Assembly: GCA_046530735.1 (NCBI GenBank) | Contig: JBHEQV010000015.1 | Coordinates: forward strand, 4,825-68,824 | Source of the DNA: Arsenophonus sp046530735 | Lineage (GTDB): Bacteria > Pseudomonadota > Gammaproteobacteria > Enterobacterales > Enterobacteriaceae | Direction: 5' to 3' | Length of the DNA: 64,000 nucleotides | Part shown: one piece after another, positions 31,851-42,221 of the stretch | How positions within the stretch are numbered: the first letter of the stretch is position 1 | Layout of the letters: each line of letters begins with the position of its first letter | Made by a program: the position numbers and the translations under genes | Notes under the pieces: generated by a model | Databases searched by the model: none | The model's input: the letters and a program-made list of their open reading frames with translations, nothing else | What the model was told of the DNA's origin: nothing

Positions 31851-32051
31851 TCAATTGACTATTTTCATTACTCGATTTTGCAGTGTTTCTGTCTGTATTA
31901 ATTCATATTCTATCTTTTTAGATAAGATCGAACTTCTAGCCTTTTCCTCCACTGTTGCTTTTACTAAAAAATAGAGTGGTCCTTTCAAACCGCAAGTACA
32001 AATAAGGATCAATAATATTGATGTCATAAATAGCCAAATTAATTTTTTCAT
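31851..32051 (-). CDS. lptM: LPS-assembly lipoprotein LptM (YifL)
   Basis: Small outer-membrane lipoprotein that helps LptD fold in the LPS translocon. It has 66 residues: a lipoprotein signal peptide (MKKLIWLFMTSILLILICT), the lipidation Cys20, then the family signature CGLKGPLYF. After that it diverges completely from E. coli, as expected for the variable tail. The residue before the cysteine is Thr, where lipoboxes normally have Gly, Ala or Ser, so processing may be less efficient. It is first in the lptM-dapF-yigA operon and directed away from the dead cyaY. Confidence 0.85.
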   Translation of the reverse strand: MKKLIWLFMTSILLILICTCGLKGPLYFLVKATVEEKARSSILSKKIEYELIQTETLQNRVMKIVN

Positions 32052-32139
32052 TATCTTAAAGTCTGAATTCTTAAATTATTATTTTTTATAATTTATAATC
32101 TATAATTGCAGTTAGGTCTAGAAAAGCATATAGAAATTA

Positions 32140-32613
32140 ATGATAACAACAGAGACGTAATTTTGTCATCCAGTTGACAACTTGATGAATAGAACAGAAG
32201 AACAACTTAATCAATATCATTGTAATGATGATATCGATTGCAAAATACATATCAAAATTATAACTTTAACCTTCAAAATAACAGTAAAATTATTATTAAT
32301 CGTCAGAACTACTTCATCAATATATCTAAGCTATATCCTCAGATAATTAACATTTTAACATAAAACAGATAATTGCTATTATTACTCATAGCAGTAATAA
32401 AAATTTTATTTAAATAATAGCTATCCTTCACTTTAGTAAATAAAGTAGTAAATCATTTTCATTTGAATTCTAACTGTTAAAACAAATATCATTTTTTATC
32501 ATTAATGTATATTAAAAAAATACCTAATTCTTATCGATATAGATATTCTAGTTTAACGCAGAACACGCTACGCATGAATGAAGCAGCTACAAGACCACCT
32601 CTTCGGAGATATT
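32140..32613 (+). pseudogene. cyaY: cyaY remnant (frataxin)
   Basis: Divergent from lptM as in E. coli. Begins MITTET then a stop, with later readable parts DIDCKIHIKIITLTF and, in another frame, [10 protein letters not shown] (about 32215-32310), matching [26 protein letters not shown]. A C-terminal trace like LLNEAATRPPLRRYS lies near 32590. Iron donor for Fe-S assembly; not functional. Confidence 0.75.
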
Positions 32614-32667
32614 CATGAGCTGAATACTATTTTGTACTACTGTATGTTAATTTTAGTTATGTTAGTA

Positions 32668-33410
32668 AAACTTATTGCTTTGTTCCCAGGGCAATTCATA
32701 GCATGTCTATATTACAATTGTTGTGCTTTTAAAAATCTACTCCCAGGACAGATAATTCGTTAGATAACAACTTTACGCCATGAAATCCTATTCAGTTATC
32801 CTTTTAATCAGCTGACATAACTTTTCATATTTTCAATGTGAAATTTCTTATCATAACTCTTTAATTACCCAACCTTATTAGGCGATTATGACTAATTTCA
32901 TGATCGCTAATAAAAGTTTAGTACTATTTAGGTCTATCTGAGTAAAAGATAGAACTCTTATCGATGATTAGCTCAAGAAAACGACTAATATACTTTTCAT
33001 TAAACTCTTCAAGAATCTAATCGCCTAACATGACCATGTCAATCTCAGGCTGATTTAATACTGCATGCAATTCGTTCTTTTCTTTTATCTGCTACTCTTG
33101 CATGCTTTCTAGGTTTCCTAATATGAAATATAATACTTTTCTTTAAAAGATCAGTGAAAATCTTTCATTGATTTCAATAATAGCACTTAGTCATTTATGT
33201 TTCCTGTCGATGCTGAATTAAGAAAGCAAGGATGCCCATCTCTAAATGCTGTTTTTAAATCAATACCTATTTGTTTTGCTGATTCCTGTAAAGTTAATAT
33301 ATTCAACATACATCGCAGATAACTAAAGCATTTATCTTTGAGATGTAATTTCGTCAGAAAACTTACAGTAATATTCTCAAATCTTTTCCTTTAATCGAGG
33401 ATTTTATAAC
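32668..33410 (-). mobile_element. Dead ISSod11-like IS1595-family element, copy S5
   Basis: Minus-strand copy starting with cttattgctttgttcccagg. The inside matches S1 and S2 (on the minus strand KDRKHARVADKRKERI, then SRFLELIIDKSSI). It sits between cyaY and repeat R3. Frames are broken. Confidence 0.62.
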
Positions 33411-33429
33411 AATATCGTTGAATCCTAAT

Positions 33430-33740
33430 AAATTCCCCTAGCTGTTGGGTAATATAATAACATGTCTATTGTGATAATATAGGTGGGATAAAGTGAAATT
33501 AATTAATTTAATACATAAATATAATCCAATAGATTATCACTAAGCTAACTAATGAGTTATAATTTTATATTAGTAGGAAGTAAGGAAATAACTTTATAGA
33601 TCTATATAATTGTTCGCTTTTTCATGGCAACCCCTGTAACAAAAATCCTTCTTACATTATAAAAGGATTTCTACCAATAACCTTTGTAAACATAGCTTAA
33701 TAACTCAAGTACGAACGTTACTAAAAAGTGGACTTTGATA
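33430..33740 (+). repeat. Unclassified dispersed repeat R3, copy 2
   Basis: Plus-strand copy of the repeat at 43640-43985: taataacatgtctattgtgata, ggtgggataaagtg, aagctaactaatgagttata and gtaaggaaataac align in order. It directly follows IS1595-like copy S5. Confidence 0.6.
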
Positions 33741-34619
33741 AAAAACAAAATAGAGCGGCATAGCATGAAATAGCTCTGGCGCTATACCTTAAACACTTTT
33801 CAACATCTGCGTCTAAACTGCACATTACTGAGTGGAAGGTAGTTGTAGATCATTACTATGCATGATCACCAACTTAACAATATCGACAACAGACACTAAC
33901 GCAAGAAGATTTGATTTTTGCTATATCAAGGCATACTTCTGCCGACGTTTTAAAATCCTTCGTTATTATAGTTTCTTGTCAAATTATAAACAGGAAACCT
34001 TATTGCAAAGACATATAAGGCAATGGAGATTAAACCCCATAAAAAATTCGAGAAACTGAGGAAGGGGTTCCCCTATATATTGATAAAATAGTTTCTGCAC
34101 ACAGAGATTCCATACAAATGTATTTTATCTAGCAACAGGATACTTTTCGCCCCTCAAAACGAAATATAAACAGCAATACATTCTTCTTAAGAAGAATGTA
34201 TAAAATAGAGAAAAAGAGAGTTACTAAGCAAAATATAGGGGGGTTAATATTCCTAAATTATGGCATTAGATAAAAATCTACTATCAGTTAAAGTTTTCAC
34301 TTATAACAGACCCAATAAACCAATTTTTTACTTTTAGTAAAAATAGATTGTTTTTGATCTTTAATTAAAAGGTAATTTAATTTTCTAATCATAAATTAGT
34401 CAGATAGAGATAAGGAATGACTTGATTTTTATCTTCTACTTTTTTTAATAAAATTCTAGTTAATTAAAATTAATTAAATTTGCACATATAAGTAAGAACG
34501 ATAATATGAGTATGAATAAAAATAACTAATATTCCTAACAAATTCTTTTTCATTTCCTTCACAAAGTGAAGGAAATTTCACTCGATTCTTTTCATTTAAA
34601 ATAAAAATATTAAAACCAT
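33741..34619. other. Unassigned stretch between repeat R3 and cyaA
   Basis: No gene named. A 75-codon frame (33832-34059, plus) with an arginine-rich end (LLQRHIRQWRLNPIKNSRN) could be the tail of a decayed gene but has no ribosome site. A perfect 26-bp palindrome lies at 34176-34201. The rest is AT-rich. Confidence 0.4.
34176..34201. repeat. Perfect 26-bp palindrome
   Basis: Arms atacattcttc and gaagaatgtat around ttaa, with no mismatch. There is no T run, so it is not a standard terminator. It could be a protein-binding site or an IS-end relic. Confidence 0.85.
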
Positions 34620-35647
34620 GATTTTTATTTTATATATTCAAAGAATTATACAATCTCTTCGCTGGCATAACCATTAATAATAAAAGGTAAATTATAAGTT
34701 TCTTTATCATCCGATTTTATCGGCAAGCCATGCAATTTATTATTATAAATTGCATTATAAAATTCGATTAAATTTCTAATTTCTATACTAAAATATTCAA
34801 GCGATAAAAAAATAATCTACAGGATTGACCTGCAATACATAATGTCTTAAAACTTCTTAAGTCATTAGAACTATTTGATGAACGTAATTCAATACATTCT
34901 GAAATCAGCTTCTGAACACGCCTAACGATCAACTCTCTCATTTGTTGACTATAACAAAAAACTTCAATAATATCTAGTAGCTCAGCATTTTGATGGATTT
35001 TTCTTAAAATCATTTTTAATAATACTTCCAATATAGATTGTTCACAGAAAAAATTCAGTGCTATCACCTTATTCCAAAAGTTACGATACAGTAATCAATA
35101 CTGCTAATTAAATATTGTGGTAGATCACTAAAACTCAATTTATCTAGTTTAGATAAATCAAAATTAATAATTTGATCAGAAAAGATCGCTGTCAAATCTT
35201 TCTCTAATTTAAGAATAATAGCTAAATGGAAAATTTTACAAGTGGCCACATAAAGCTTATGGTGTTGGTGACAATAATCGAATAGTAAAATTTATAATTA
35301 TATCATTAACAATTTAATGCAATTCATTCTCATCAGATTGAAACCTACCCGTTATGAATATAAATATGTGATAGCTCTGTCAATAAATAATTAAAATAAA
35401 TCTATTCCACTAATTTACTAAGATAACGCAATTATATTCTAAAGGTTTATGTTCAATAATAGCAACTATCGTAAGTGCCTTATTATATAAATACCAATCA
35501 CTGCAATTTACGTGCAAGACAAGATCATAAATAAAAGTGAGATGACTTTCATATAGATCTAGCAACTTTTACAGATTAATAAAAGTTCTTTTATTAGAGA
35601 ACACTTCAAAAGCAACATACAATTACATATCAAGACACACCTATATC
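34620..35647 (-). pseudogene. cyaA: cyaA 3' part, decayed regulatory domain
   Basis: Continuation of cyaA beyond the TAA at 35648. E. coli CyaA continues ...SASPQDIGV; here it is SASL, stop, DIGV, a Gln-to-stop change. Downstream pieces are in different frames: CKIFHLAIILKLEKDLTAIF (about 35180-35240), EVFCYSQQMRELIVRRVQKL (about 34900-34960), and IEFYNAIYNNKLHGLP (about 34730-34775). This is the C-terminal domain that senses the PTS glucose signal. Confidence 0.9.
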
Positions 35648-36898
35648 TTATAGACTTGCACTAATCCATAAATTATTACGATGAGCAAAGCGAATAAGAT
35701 TACGATAACTTTGCATAATAGTATCAAGTAATTCATTATCTGCATCTCGAGCCTGCGTTATTTTCCAAAAATTTTGCTTGTCGAGAACACTTAATCGATT
35801 TATATTCCACCCCCAGGAAAGAACAAGTTGCGATAAAACATTTCTTCGCCAACTATCACTCATCGAGGTCTTGTTTTTATAAGACAATTTTTCACAAACT
35901 TTGAGGTAAAAACAGCGACGAATCAAATCAAGACGTTTAAAATCATTGATTTCCATTAAATAACGCGTAACGCGTTCTAACATTAAACAATAGGCATCCA
36001 GACCATAAGAAACTATTTCTCCTGCATGCAAACATTTCTTAAATTCCATTGCCAACAAGATGCCACGCGGGTAATCCCAAGAATAAGCTTCCAGTAAAAT
36101 ACTTTTCAAGATAGCTTTATAAGGAGAATCAATACTTTTATGAAGTTGCCACAAAGTAGCACAAAAATATTCTTCAGCTGATAATTCACCTAGGCCGCCT
36201 AAATCTAACCACTCATTTGGAGTTAATACACCTCGAGCGTACAACAATAAAACATATTGATCATAATTAGTTTCTTCTTCTGCAGGTACCATCATCCATA
36301 GTAAACGTTTTCCAGCCATGCGAACAGCCGTACGATAAAATTCATCTAATAGCAATACATGTTGTGTTGTTTCGCAATCTTTATTACTCAAACTAGCACT
36401 TGTATGATTACGAAAACGATTTTCATCAATTAAAAAAAAAGTAACATCTATACCAAGTGAATATGCCCACTGCTCAATTAATATACATTTTTTTTGCATA
36501 AGTTGCCTTTCTTCTTGATCTAACCATGATTGATGACATACCCAAATATCCAAATCAGAAACATAATTTTGTCCGATTGATGAGGTACTTCCCATAGAAT
36601 AAATACCTGTAATAGGTAATTCATCATTGGTTTGTTGTGAAGCTAATTCACAAAAAAAACATGATTCAAATTGCTTTAACCAGTGAATTTGCTGAAGATC
36701 AGGCACAAAAAAACAGACGCCAGAAGGTACATTACCTTCAATATAACCAGGTAACATGGGATGATGATAATTTAATAAAACTGGCAGCAATGCATACACA
36801 TGTTTGAACGTTTCACTCATAGAAGATGATGCTCGTTCTAGTCGTAATTGATTAATTGCATCCAATCTTTTCTTTAGTGTCTCACTATAAAGATACAA
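35648..36898 (-). CDS. cyaA: Adenylate cyclase class I, truncated to the catalytic domain
   Basis: Makes cAMP from ATP. It has 416 residues against 848 in E. coli. The start codon is TTG (36898), like the UUG of E. coli cyaA, giving (M)YLYSETLKKRLDAINQLR. The nucleotidyltransferase motif MGSTSSIG...SDLDIWV (102-120, with Asp115 and Asp117) and all conserved N-terminal blocks are unbroken (PNEWLDLGGLGELSAEEYF, LEAYSWDYP, MQSYRNLIRFAHRNNL). It ends by one nonsense codon at the edge of the catalytic domain; everything after it is heavily decayed. In E. coli the isolated N-terminal part is known to be active but insensitive to glucose control. Either a functional, unregulated enzyme or a recent pseudogene. 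Confidence 0.7.
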   Translation of the reverse strand: MYLYSETLKKRLDAINQLRLERASSSMSETFKHVYALLPVLLNYHHPMLPGYIEGNVPSGVCFFVPDLQQIHWLKQFESCFFCELASQQTNDELPITGIYSMGSTSSIGQNYVSDLDIWVCHQSWLDQEERQLMQKKCILIEQWAYSLGIDVTFFLIDENRFRNHTSASLSNKDCETTQHVLLLDEFYRTAVRMAGKRLLWMMVPAEEETNYDQYVLLLYARGVLTPNEWLDLGGLGELSAEEYFCATLWQLHKSIDSPYKAILKSILLEAYSWDYPRGILLAMEFKKCLHAGEIVSYGLDAYCLMLERVTRYLMEINDFKRLDLIRRCFYLKVCEKLSYKNKTSMSDSWRRNVLSQLVLSWGWNINRLSVLDKQNFWKITQARDADNELLDTIMQSYRNLIRFAHRNNLWISASL

Positions 36899-37386
36899 AA
36901 GTTTTACCTGAATTAATTTTAAAAAACAAATAACCTTAAACTCATCTATAATTGTTTCCTTTGAAATTTAGAAACAATAAAAGCGATAACCTATTTGAAT
37001 AGGTTGATAGAAATGTGATCAATTTAACATTTTATAGCAAAAAGGTAAAGTCTATTACCATAGATATTAACTGTTTATTTTTCAGACTAAATGTTTTCCA
37101 TTATTTTATATAAAAATCTTTTTCGTTTCTAAGAGAAACAGATAGATAAGCTGTATAAAAAAGAAAACAATTAATTAAATATATATTTATTTATTTTATT
37201 CAATAACAAAAACTATTTTTGTAAATAGTCGTTGTCCTCTATCTACTTTTTTTTCTTTTTATAAATTATACTATACATTAGCTATATTTATTAAACGATT
37301 AGTTACCAACCGGTAAAAATTTATCAAAATATTAAAACTATCTACCTTTCCTTTATAATACTTATAATCTAATTACCTAAGAAAAT
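36899..37386. promoter_or_regulatory. cyaA-hemC divergent intergenic region
   Basis: 488 bp of AT-rich DNA between the divergent cyaA and hemC starts, as in E. coli where it holds both promoters. I see no CRP-like site or strong promoter that I can defend. Confidence 0.35.
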
Positions 37387-38333
37387 ATGTCAATATAAAC
37401 ACTGCGTATTACAACAAGAAAAAGTTCATTAGCAATGTGGCAAGCGATTTTCGTAAAAACACAATTAGAAAAAGATCATCCAATACTAACGATAGAACTT
37501 ATTCCTATGACTACTAAAGGTGATATTCTAGATGATATTCCCCTATCTAAAATTGTGAGCAAAAGACTTTTTGTCAAAGACTTAGAAAATTTACTATTCG
37601 AAAACCTAGCTGATATTGCTGTTCATTCCATAAAGATATTCCCGCTACGTTTCCTAATAACTTATGATTAATGGCTATTTGCCAGCGAGGAGATCCTCGT
37701 GATGCTTTTGTATCCAATCAGTACGATTTCCTTGATGCGCTTCCAGATGAAAGCATTATAGGAATATAAAGCCTTCGTCGCCAATGCCAGCTACGTCATA
37801 CTTATCCGAACTTAGTCATTCGAAATCTACGTGGCAATATCGAAACACGGATAAATAAATTAGACAATGGTGAATACCATGGCACTATTCTTGCTGCAGC
37901 TGACCTAAAACGTCTAAGTTTAGAAACGCGCATACCGTTTGGCCTTTGCCTCCAGAGCATTCATTACCTGCTGTTGGACAAGGCGCAATTGGTATTGAAT
38001 GTTACATTGATGACCACCACATACAAAATTTTCTAGCGCCATTACATCATTATGATTCTGATATCTGTATTCAAGCAGAACGAGCCGTTAATAATCGATT
38101 AGAAGGTGCCTGACAAATCCCAATAGGGTAGCCTATGCTATAGGAAAAATAAACAAATTTGGCTTAGAACGCTAGTTTATGCGATAAATGCTAGTTATTT
38201 TATTTGTTCAGAAAGATATTTCAAGCCTGAAGACGCTCAATAAGCGAGTATTGAACTTACGGAAGAATTACTTAATAACGCTGCTAAACAAATTCTTAAT
38301 AAAATTTCTTCCTCAGGAGCATTTTTACGATGA
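37387..38333 (+). pseudogene. hemC: hemC remnant (hydroxymethylbilane synthase)
   Basis: After ATG at 37387 the fourth codon is TAA. A 78-codon stretch then matches HemC (SLAMWQAIFVKTQLEKDHP...IELIPMTTKGDILDD), followed by several frameshifts. The codon for the cysteine that holds the dipyrromethane cofactor (Cys242 in E. coli, in EGGCQVPIG) is TGA at 38111-38113. The end overlaps the hemD start by ATGA, as in a normal hemCD operon. Haem synthesis is blocked at this step unless the gene exists elsewhere. Confidence 0.93.
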
Positions 38334-39066
38334 GTATATTGGTTACCAGACCAAACCCAAGCGGTGAAAAACTTGTTCAACGCATTAAATCATTAGGAAT
38401 AATGGCCTTTCATATCCCACTGATTAAAATTATACCAGGTAATAAACTAACTCTTTTACCGGATAAATTAGCCAGGCTAATTGATGGTGATCGGGTTTTT
38501 ATTATCAGCAAATGCGGTATGGCATGCTAATTCGGCACTTTTTTTTAGCAGGACGAAAATGGCCTAATACCATGTCCTATTACGGTATAGGGCATTTAAC
38601 AGTATCTACTTTTCACCATTTAACAAATTTGCCTATTCAACTATCTCAATCTGGTGAAACTAGTGAAACATTACTTGAATTAACTGGATTACAATCACTA
38701 TTAGGAAAGAAATCTTTGTTATTACGCGGTAACGGTGGATATGAATTACTCGCAGCAACATTAAAATCGCGCGGAAGTCATATTGACTATTGTGAGTGTT
38801 ATCAACGTCAATCAATAAAATATGATCGACAAACTTTTCACTTACAATGGCGGGAGGCAAATATTAAAACAATTATTGTTACTAGTAACGAAATGTTACA
38901 TTTATTATTTAATTTAATTACAGATGAGGTTAAACCTTGGCTACTTTCTCGCCATTTAATTATTGTCAGTAAACGTTTAGCCAGTACTGTTTACCAATTA
39001 GGGTGGAAATCAGTAAAAGTAGCCAAAAACGTTAATAACGATACATTAATTCAAGTATTAATGTAA
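38330..39066 (+). pseudogene. hemD: hemD remnant (uroporphyrinogen-III synthase), frameshifted
   Basis: N-terminal frame 38330-38530 gives MSILVTRPNPSGEKLVQRIK..., and the rest continues in another frame from about 38512 to 39066 (RKWP..., LLLRGNGGYELLAATLKSRG, CECYQRQSIKYD, KVAKNVNNDTLIQVLM). Only the junction around 38515-38545 (near a T8 run) is broken. It has decayed far less than hemC or hemX, but without HemC it has no substrate. Confidence 0.92.
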
Positions 39067-39090
39067 ACTAATATTTAGATATTAATTACG

Positions 39091-40330
39091 ATGGAATAAA
39101 ACAAGTAGAACCAAGCAAATAAAAATTTATCAAATTCTTAAAAACAGAAAGGTAATTTCTACAGAAAAATAGTATCTGCCATAAGCAAAAGCATTCTGAT
39201 CTGTTTAGTAGTATACTTACTATTGTACTTACTTATCATACTTGGTGATGATTTCTATCATTAGCTTTAATATAAAATATCAATAAATAATTAATAAAAT
39301 CAGCTAATTACAACAACAAATAAGTGTACTACGCCGTCAACAAGCAATAGAAAACAGCAAATCAACCAATTAATTAAATTCCAATGTATTTCTCAGTTAG
39401 AGAAGAAAGAATATGAGAAACAATTTGAACAGGATATTAAAAATAATAGATGCATAAATCACAACATTTTCAAGTAAAGATGTATAATGCTGATTATTTA
39501 CTCAAGTTAATTTTTAGCTAAAAAAGCTAGACAAAAATTTTCTAATGACTATGATCAAATTACTGCGATTGCCTTATTAAAAATTGCTAACACAATTCTA
39601 ACAGAAATAAATGAATTATCTAATTTAATTGAGATTCAATAAATCCTTAATAAGGATATCAGTGTTCTTATATCCCACCAGAATATAAATTAATTATGAC
39701 AGAATTATTTTAAGACTTAATCAACTTAATAATGATATCGATAATTTATTCATAAATGATAGTGGTCCAGATCCTATCTTCATAAATGAAGATAGGATGA
39801 AACTTTCTAAGAAGTTGTTGATTATCAATAAAAATCTTAGTGATGTTGGGAAAGTTTTAGTAAAAATTTTTTACCATTTATTTTAGAGTTTTTCATGAAA
39901 CACTTTTATTGCCAGCTAATCAGAACATTTACCTACGCGCAAATATTCGAGAATAATTACTAAATTAACAACCAAGCTATCCATACCTCATAATCAAGAG
40001 CAAATTTATAAATGATCTTTAGAGCAAATTTTAATCTGGATTAGAATTTAATTCAATACCAACGACACGGCAATAAAAACTTTCCTTACCGAAATTAATA
40101 AACTCATTAAATAATCTATTAAAATGGATATTTTCTGGGAATTAAAAAGTTTATTACTACGCGAAATAAAGCGTTGAAAAACATATTCAAGATTAAATTC
40201 CTTTTTTCCAAAAGGAATACCATAAACCGCAACCAACTAAAAAATAGCACAAATCATGACATAAATAATGTCCTACACTAACAAAAAATGGTAAAGCAGA
40301 CAATAAAAAACCATTCAGGAAAAGGGGAAG
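39091..40330 (+). pseudogene. hemX: hemX remnant
   Basis: Inner-membrane coiled-coil protein of unknown role in the hemCDXY operon. Scrambled pieces match: YNADYLLKLI (about 39480-39510, like AQADFLVKLAGRK) and LPANQNIYLRANIRE (about 39905-39950, like LAPNQDIYLRENIRSRLL). Boundaries approximate. Confidence 0.68.
39771..39798. repeat. Perfect hairpin inside hemX debris
   Basis: 12-bp arms atcctatcttca and tgaagataggat with a 4-base loop. It arose in decaying coding sequence. No T run follows. Confidence 0.8.
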
Positions 40331-40338
40331 ATGGGGTG

Positions 40339-41516
40339 TATAAGAAAAGTTCTGATCTTTTTAGACTCATTACTAGTATCATCATTGACTTATTATTAGG
40401 GTGATCAAAGTTATGTGCTTATCCAAACCAATAACTACGATACTGAAACCAGTCTAACCAGTTTAGACATCTATTTTATTGTTTTATAATTTATTTTCTA
40501 TTTTTTTGCTGGCACTATAATCGTATTTACGGTACAATTTTATCTACTCATGATTAGATAAAAAAGTCGAAATATCATAAAGTGAATAATCAAATAAAAA
40601 GCATTTCTAAATTATAATGAAGTGATTTTCATAAGTTGAAAATCACTAACCGGTCATTCTAATCATGCAGAACAACTAGTTGTAACTATCTTCTGGTAGG
40701 AGAAGCCGTTTAATAACGCAGTAATGAATATTACACCAATCAAATACCTTGAATACGCAAGTAGATGATACGAATAGTTATTAACTTCCTGTTAATATTA
40801 CATGCATTCGTATTCAACTTACTGAAAATAAAATTTATATCACACGTCATGATGTTGATAAACTTCTTGATTACAGAAGCAATCCACCGCTAACACCACT
40901 TTAAAGTCTTCAGGATAGCAAAAGAAACCAATTAGCGTTCAGTGGTTTATCAAACACTTATTGAGCTTTTCAATGATGCAAAAAGAAAAGTTATATAGTG
41001 CAGAAGAGATGGATAAATTACGTAAAGACGATTATAAAAACTTATTAATCAATCTATGATTTAAAATTAGCAGCAAAATCTAAAAGATTGGTAACAGTCC
41101 TACCTCATGGCTGTAAAATACGGCATAACCGATACTACAAATCGATCGTTACTGGTTGCTTTATTGAAGCTGTTAACAGTGAAGTAGGAGAAAAAATTAT
41201 TATTTTTGGCTTAAAACAACAATACGATGAACGTCTTTTATTGTTGATTTCTCGTTTACAGGTTAGCGATAGCAAAGTAAAAAAAAATAAAATTCTAACC
41301 AATCTAATAAAGAGTCAGATAATACTACAACTCCATTACTAAATAGTACATTATGTCAACTTACATTACAGCATCACAAATAGCAAGAAGCAAAAAAATA
41401 TTTTAAGTCTACTTTAGCACAACAATCCTTATAATACTAAGGACTTTTCTTGAGTTGTTCATTCTTTAGAAGAAGAACATAAAATCAAAAAAAGTAGTAC
41501 ATATTTATCTATATGA
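40339..41516 (+). pseudogene. hemY: hemY remnant
   Basis: TPR-containing inner-membrane protein, last gene of hemCDXY. Starts RKVLIFLDSLLVSSLTYY, then SYVLIQTNNYDTETSLTSL (about 40410-40470). Later a longer open piece holds IIIFGLKQQYDERLLLLISR (41200-41265), matching IIIDGLKRQYDDRLLLPIPR of E. coli HemY. The end, like QEAKKYFKSTLAQQ, is near 41390. Confidence 0.82.
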
Positions 41517-42221
41517 CTTATTTTTCATTAAAGGATGAAATTGATAGCGATTTCTCTTCTCTGTTGTTTTAACCTTACTTCTAACTTTCAGAAGCTTTTA
41601 TTTTTATCGATTAATTTAATATTTTTAATGTAAATATATCTACGTTATATATCATCAATAATACTTTTAATAATTTCGCTTTGAATAAAATTTTAGCTTT
41701 CCTAAATAATTAATAAAATAAAAAAACCTACCAAAAATAGGTATTAAAATATAATTAGGTCTACAGACGAATTATAACATCACTAAACGTTGAGTTCATT
41801 TTTTCATGAATATCATCATGCATTGATAATGTAGACAATAGATATATTAAATTGGCTATGTGTTTTCTTTACCTTTATAGTTTATGATACTTAATGATAT
41901 TCAAAGAATCAGAATGAGAATCTAGATTCTATCTGAAAATATAATTCATGCCAAAAATTTTTTTACTCAAAAAAATCTTTACGCCTATTTTGAATAAATA
42001 TCTATCAATTAATTGTTGGTTATCTTTTAACAAAAAAATTAATTTATCTTGATTCTCATATAATTCACGATATACAGTATTAAACTGTCTCTTATTAAAG
42101 ATGTTAGTAACATTTATATTTTTCTTTGTTTTTATTAAATAAAAATCTCTCTTTATCAAGAGGTTAACTATTAAATTTGTTATTAAAACACGACAAACTT
42201 TTATAAAAATATAAAAATAAC
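41517..42221. other. Non-coding AT-rich stretch after hemY
   Basis: In E. coli aslA, aslB and the small RNA glmZ lie between hemY and the tRNA cluster. I cannot recognise any of them here. The 142-codon minus-strand frame at 41929-42357 runs into the IS end and is K/N/I/F-rich, so it is taken as chance. Confidence 0.45.

Noticed and set aside
38330..39066. hemD as a functional gene using programmed frameshifting
   Set aside because: The shift lies near a T8 run, but the reading frame between the two parts contains stops and the partner hemC is dead. A plain pseudogene is simpler.
41750..41900. Possible glmZ small RNA remnant (aacgttgagt)
   Set aside because: Only about 10 bases match, and on the strand opposite to that expected from hemY. 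Not enough to call.
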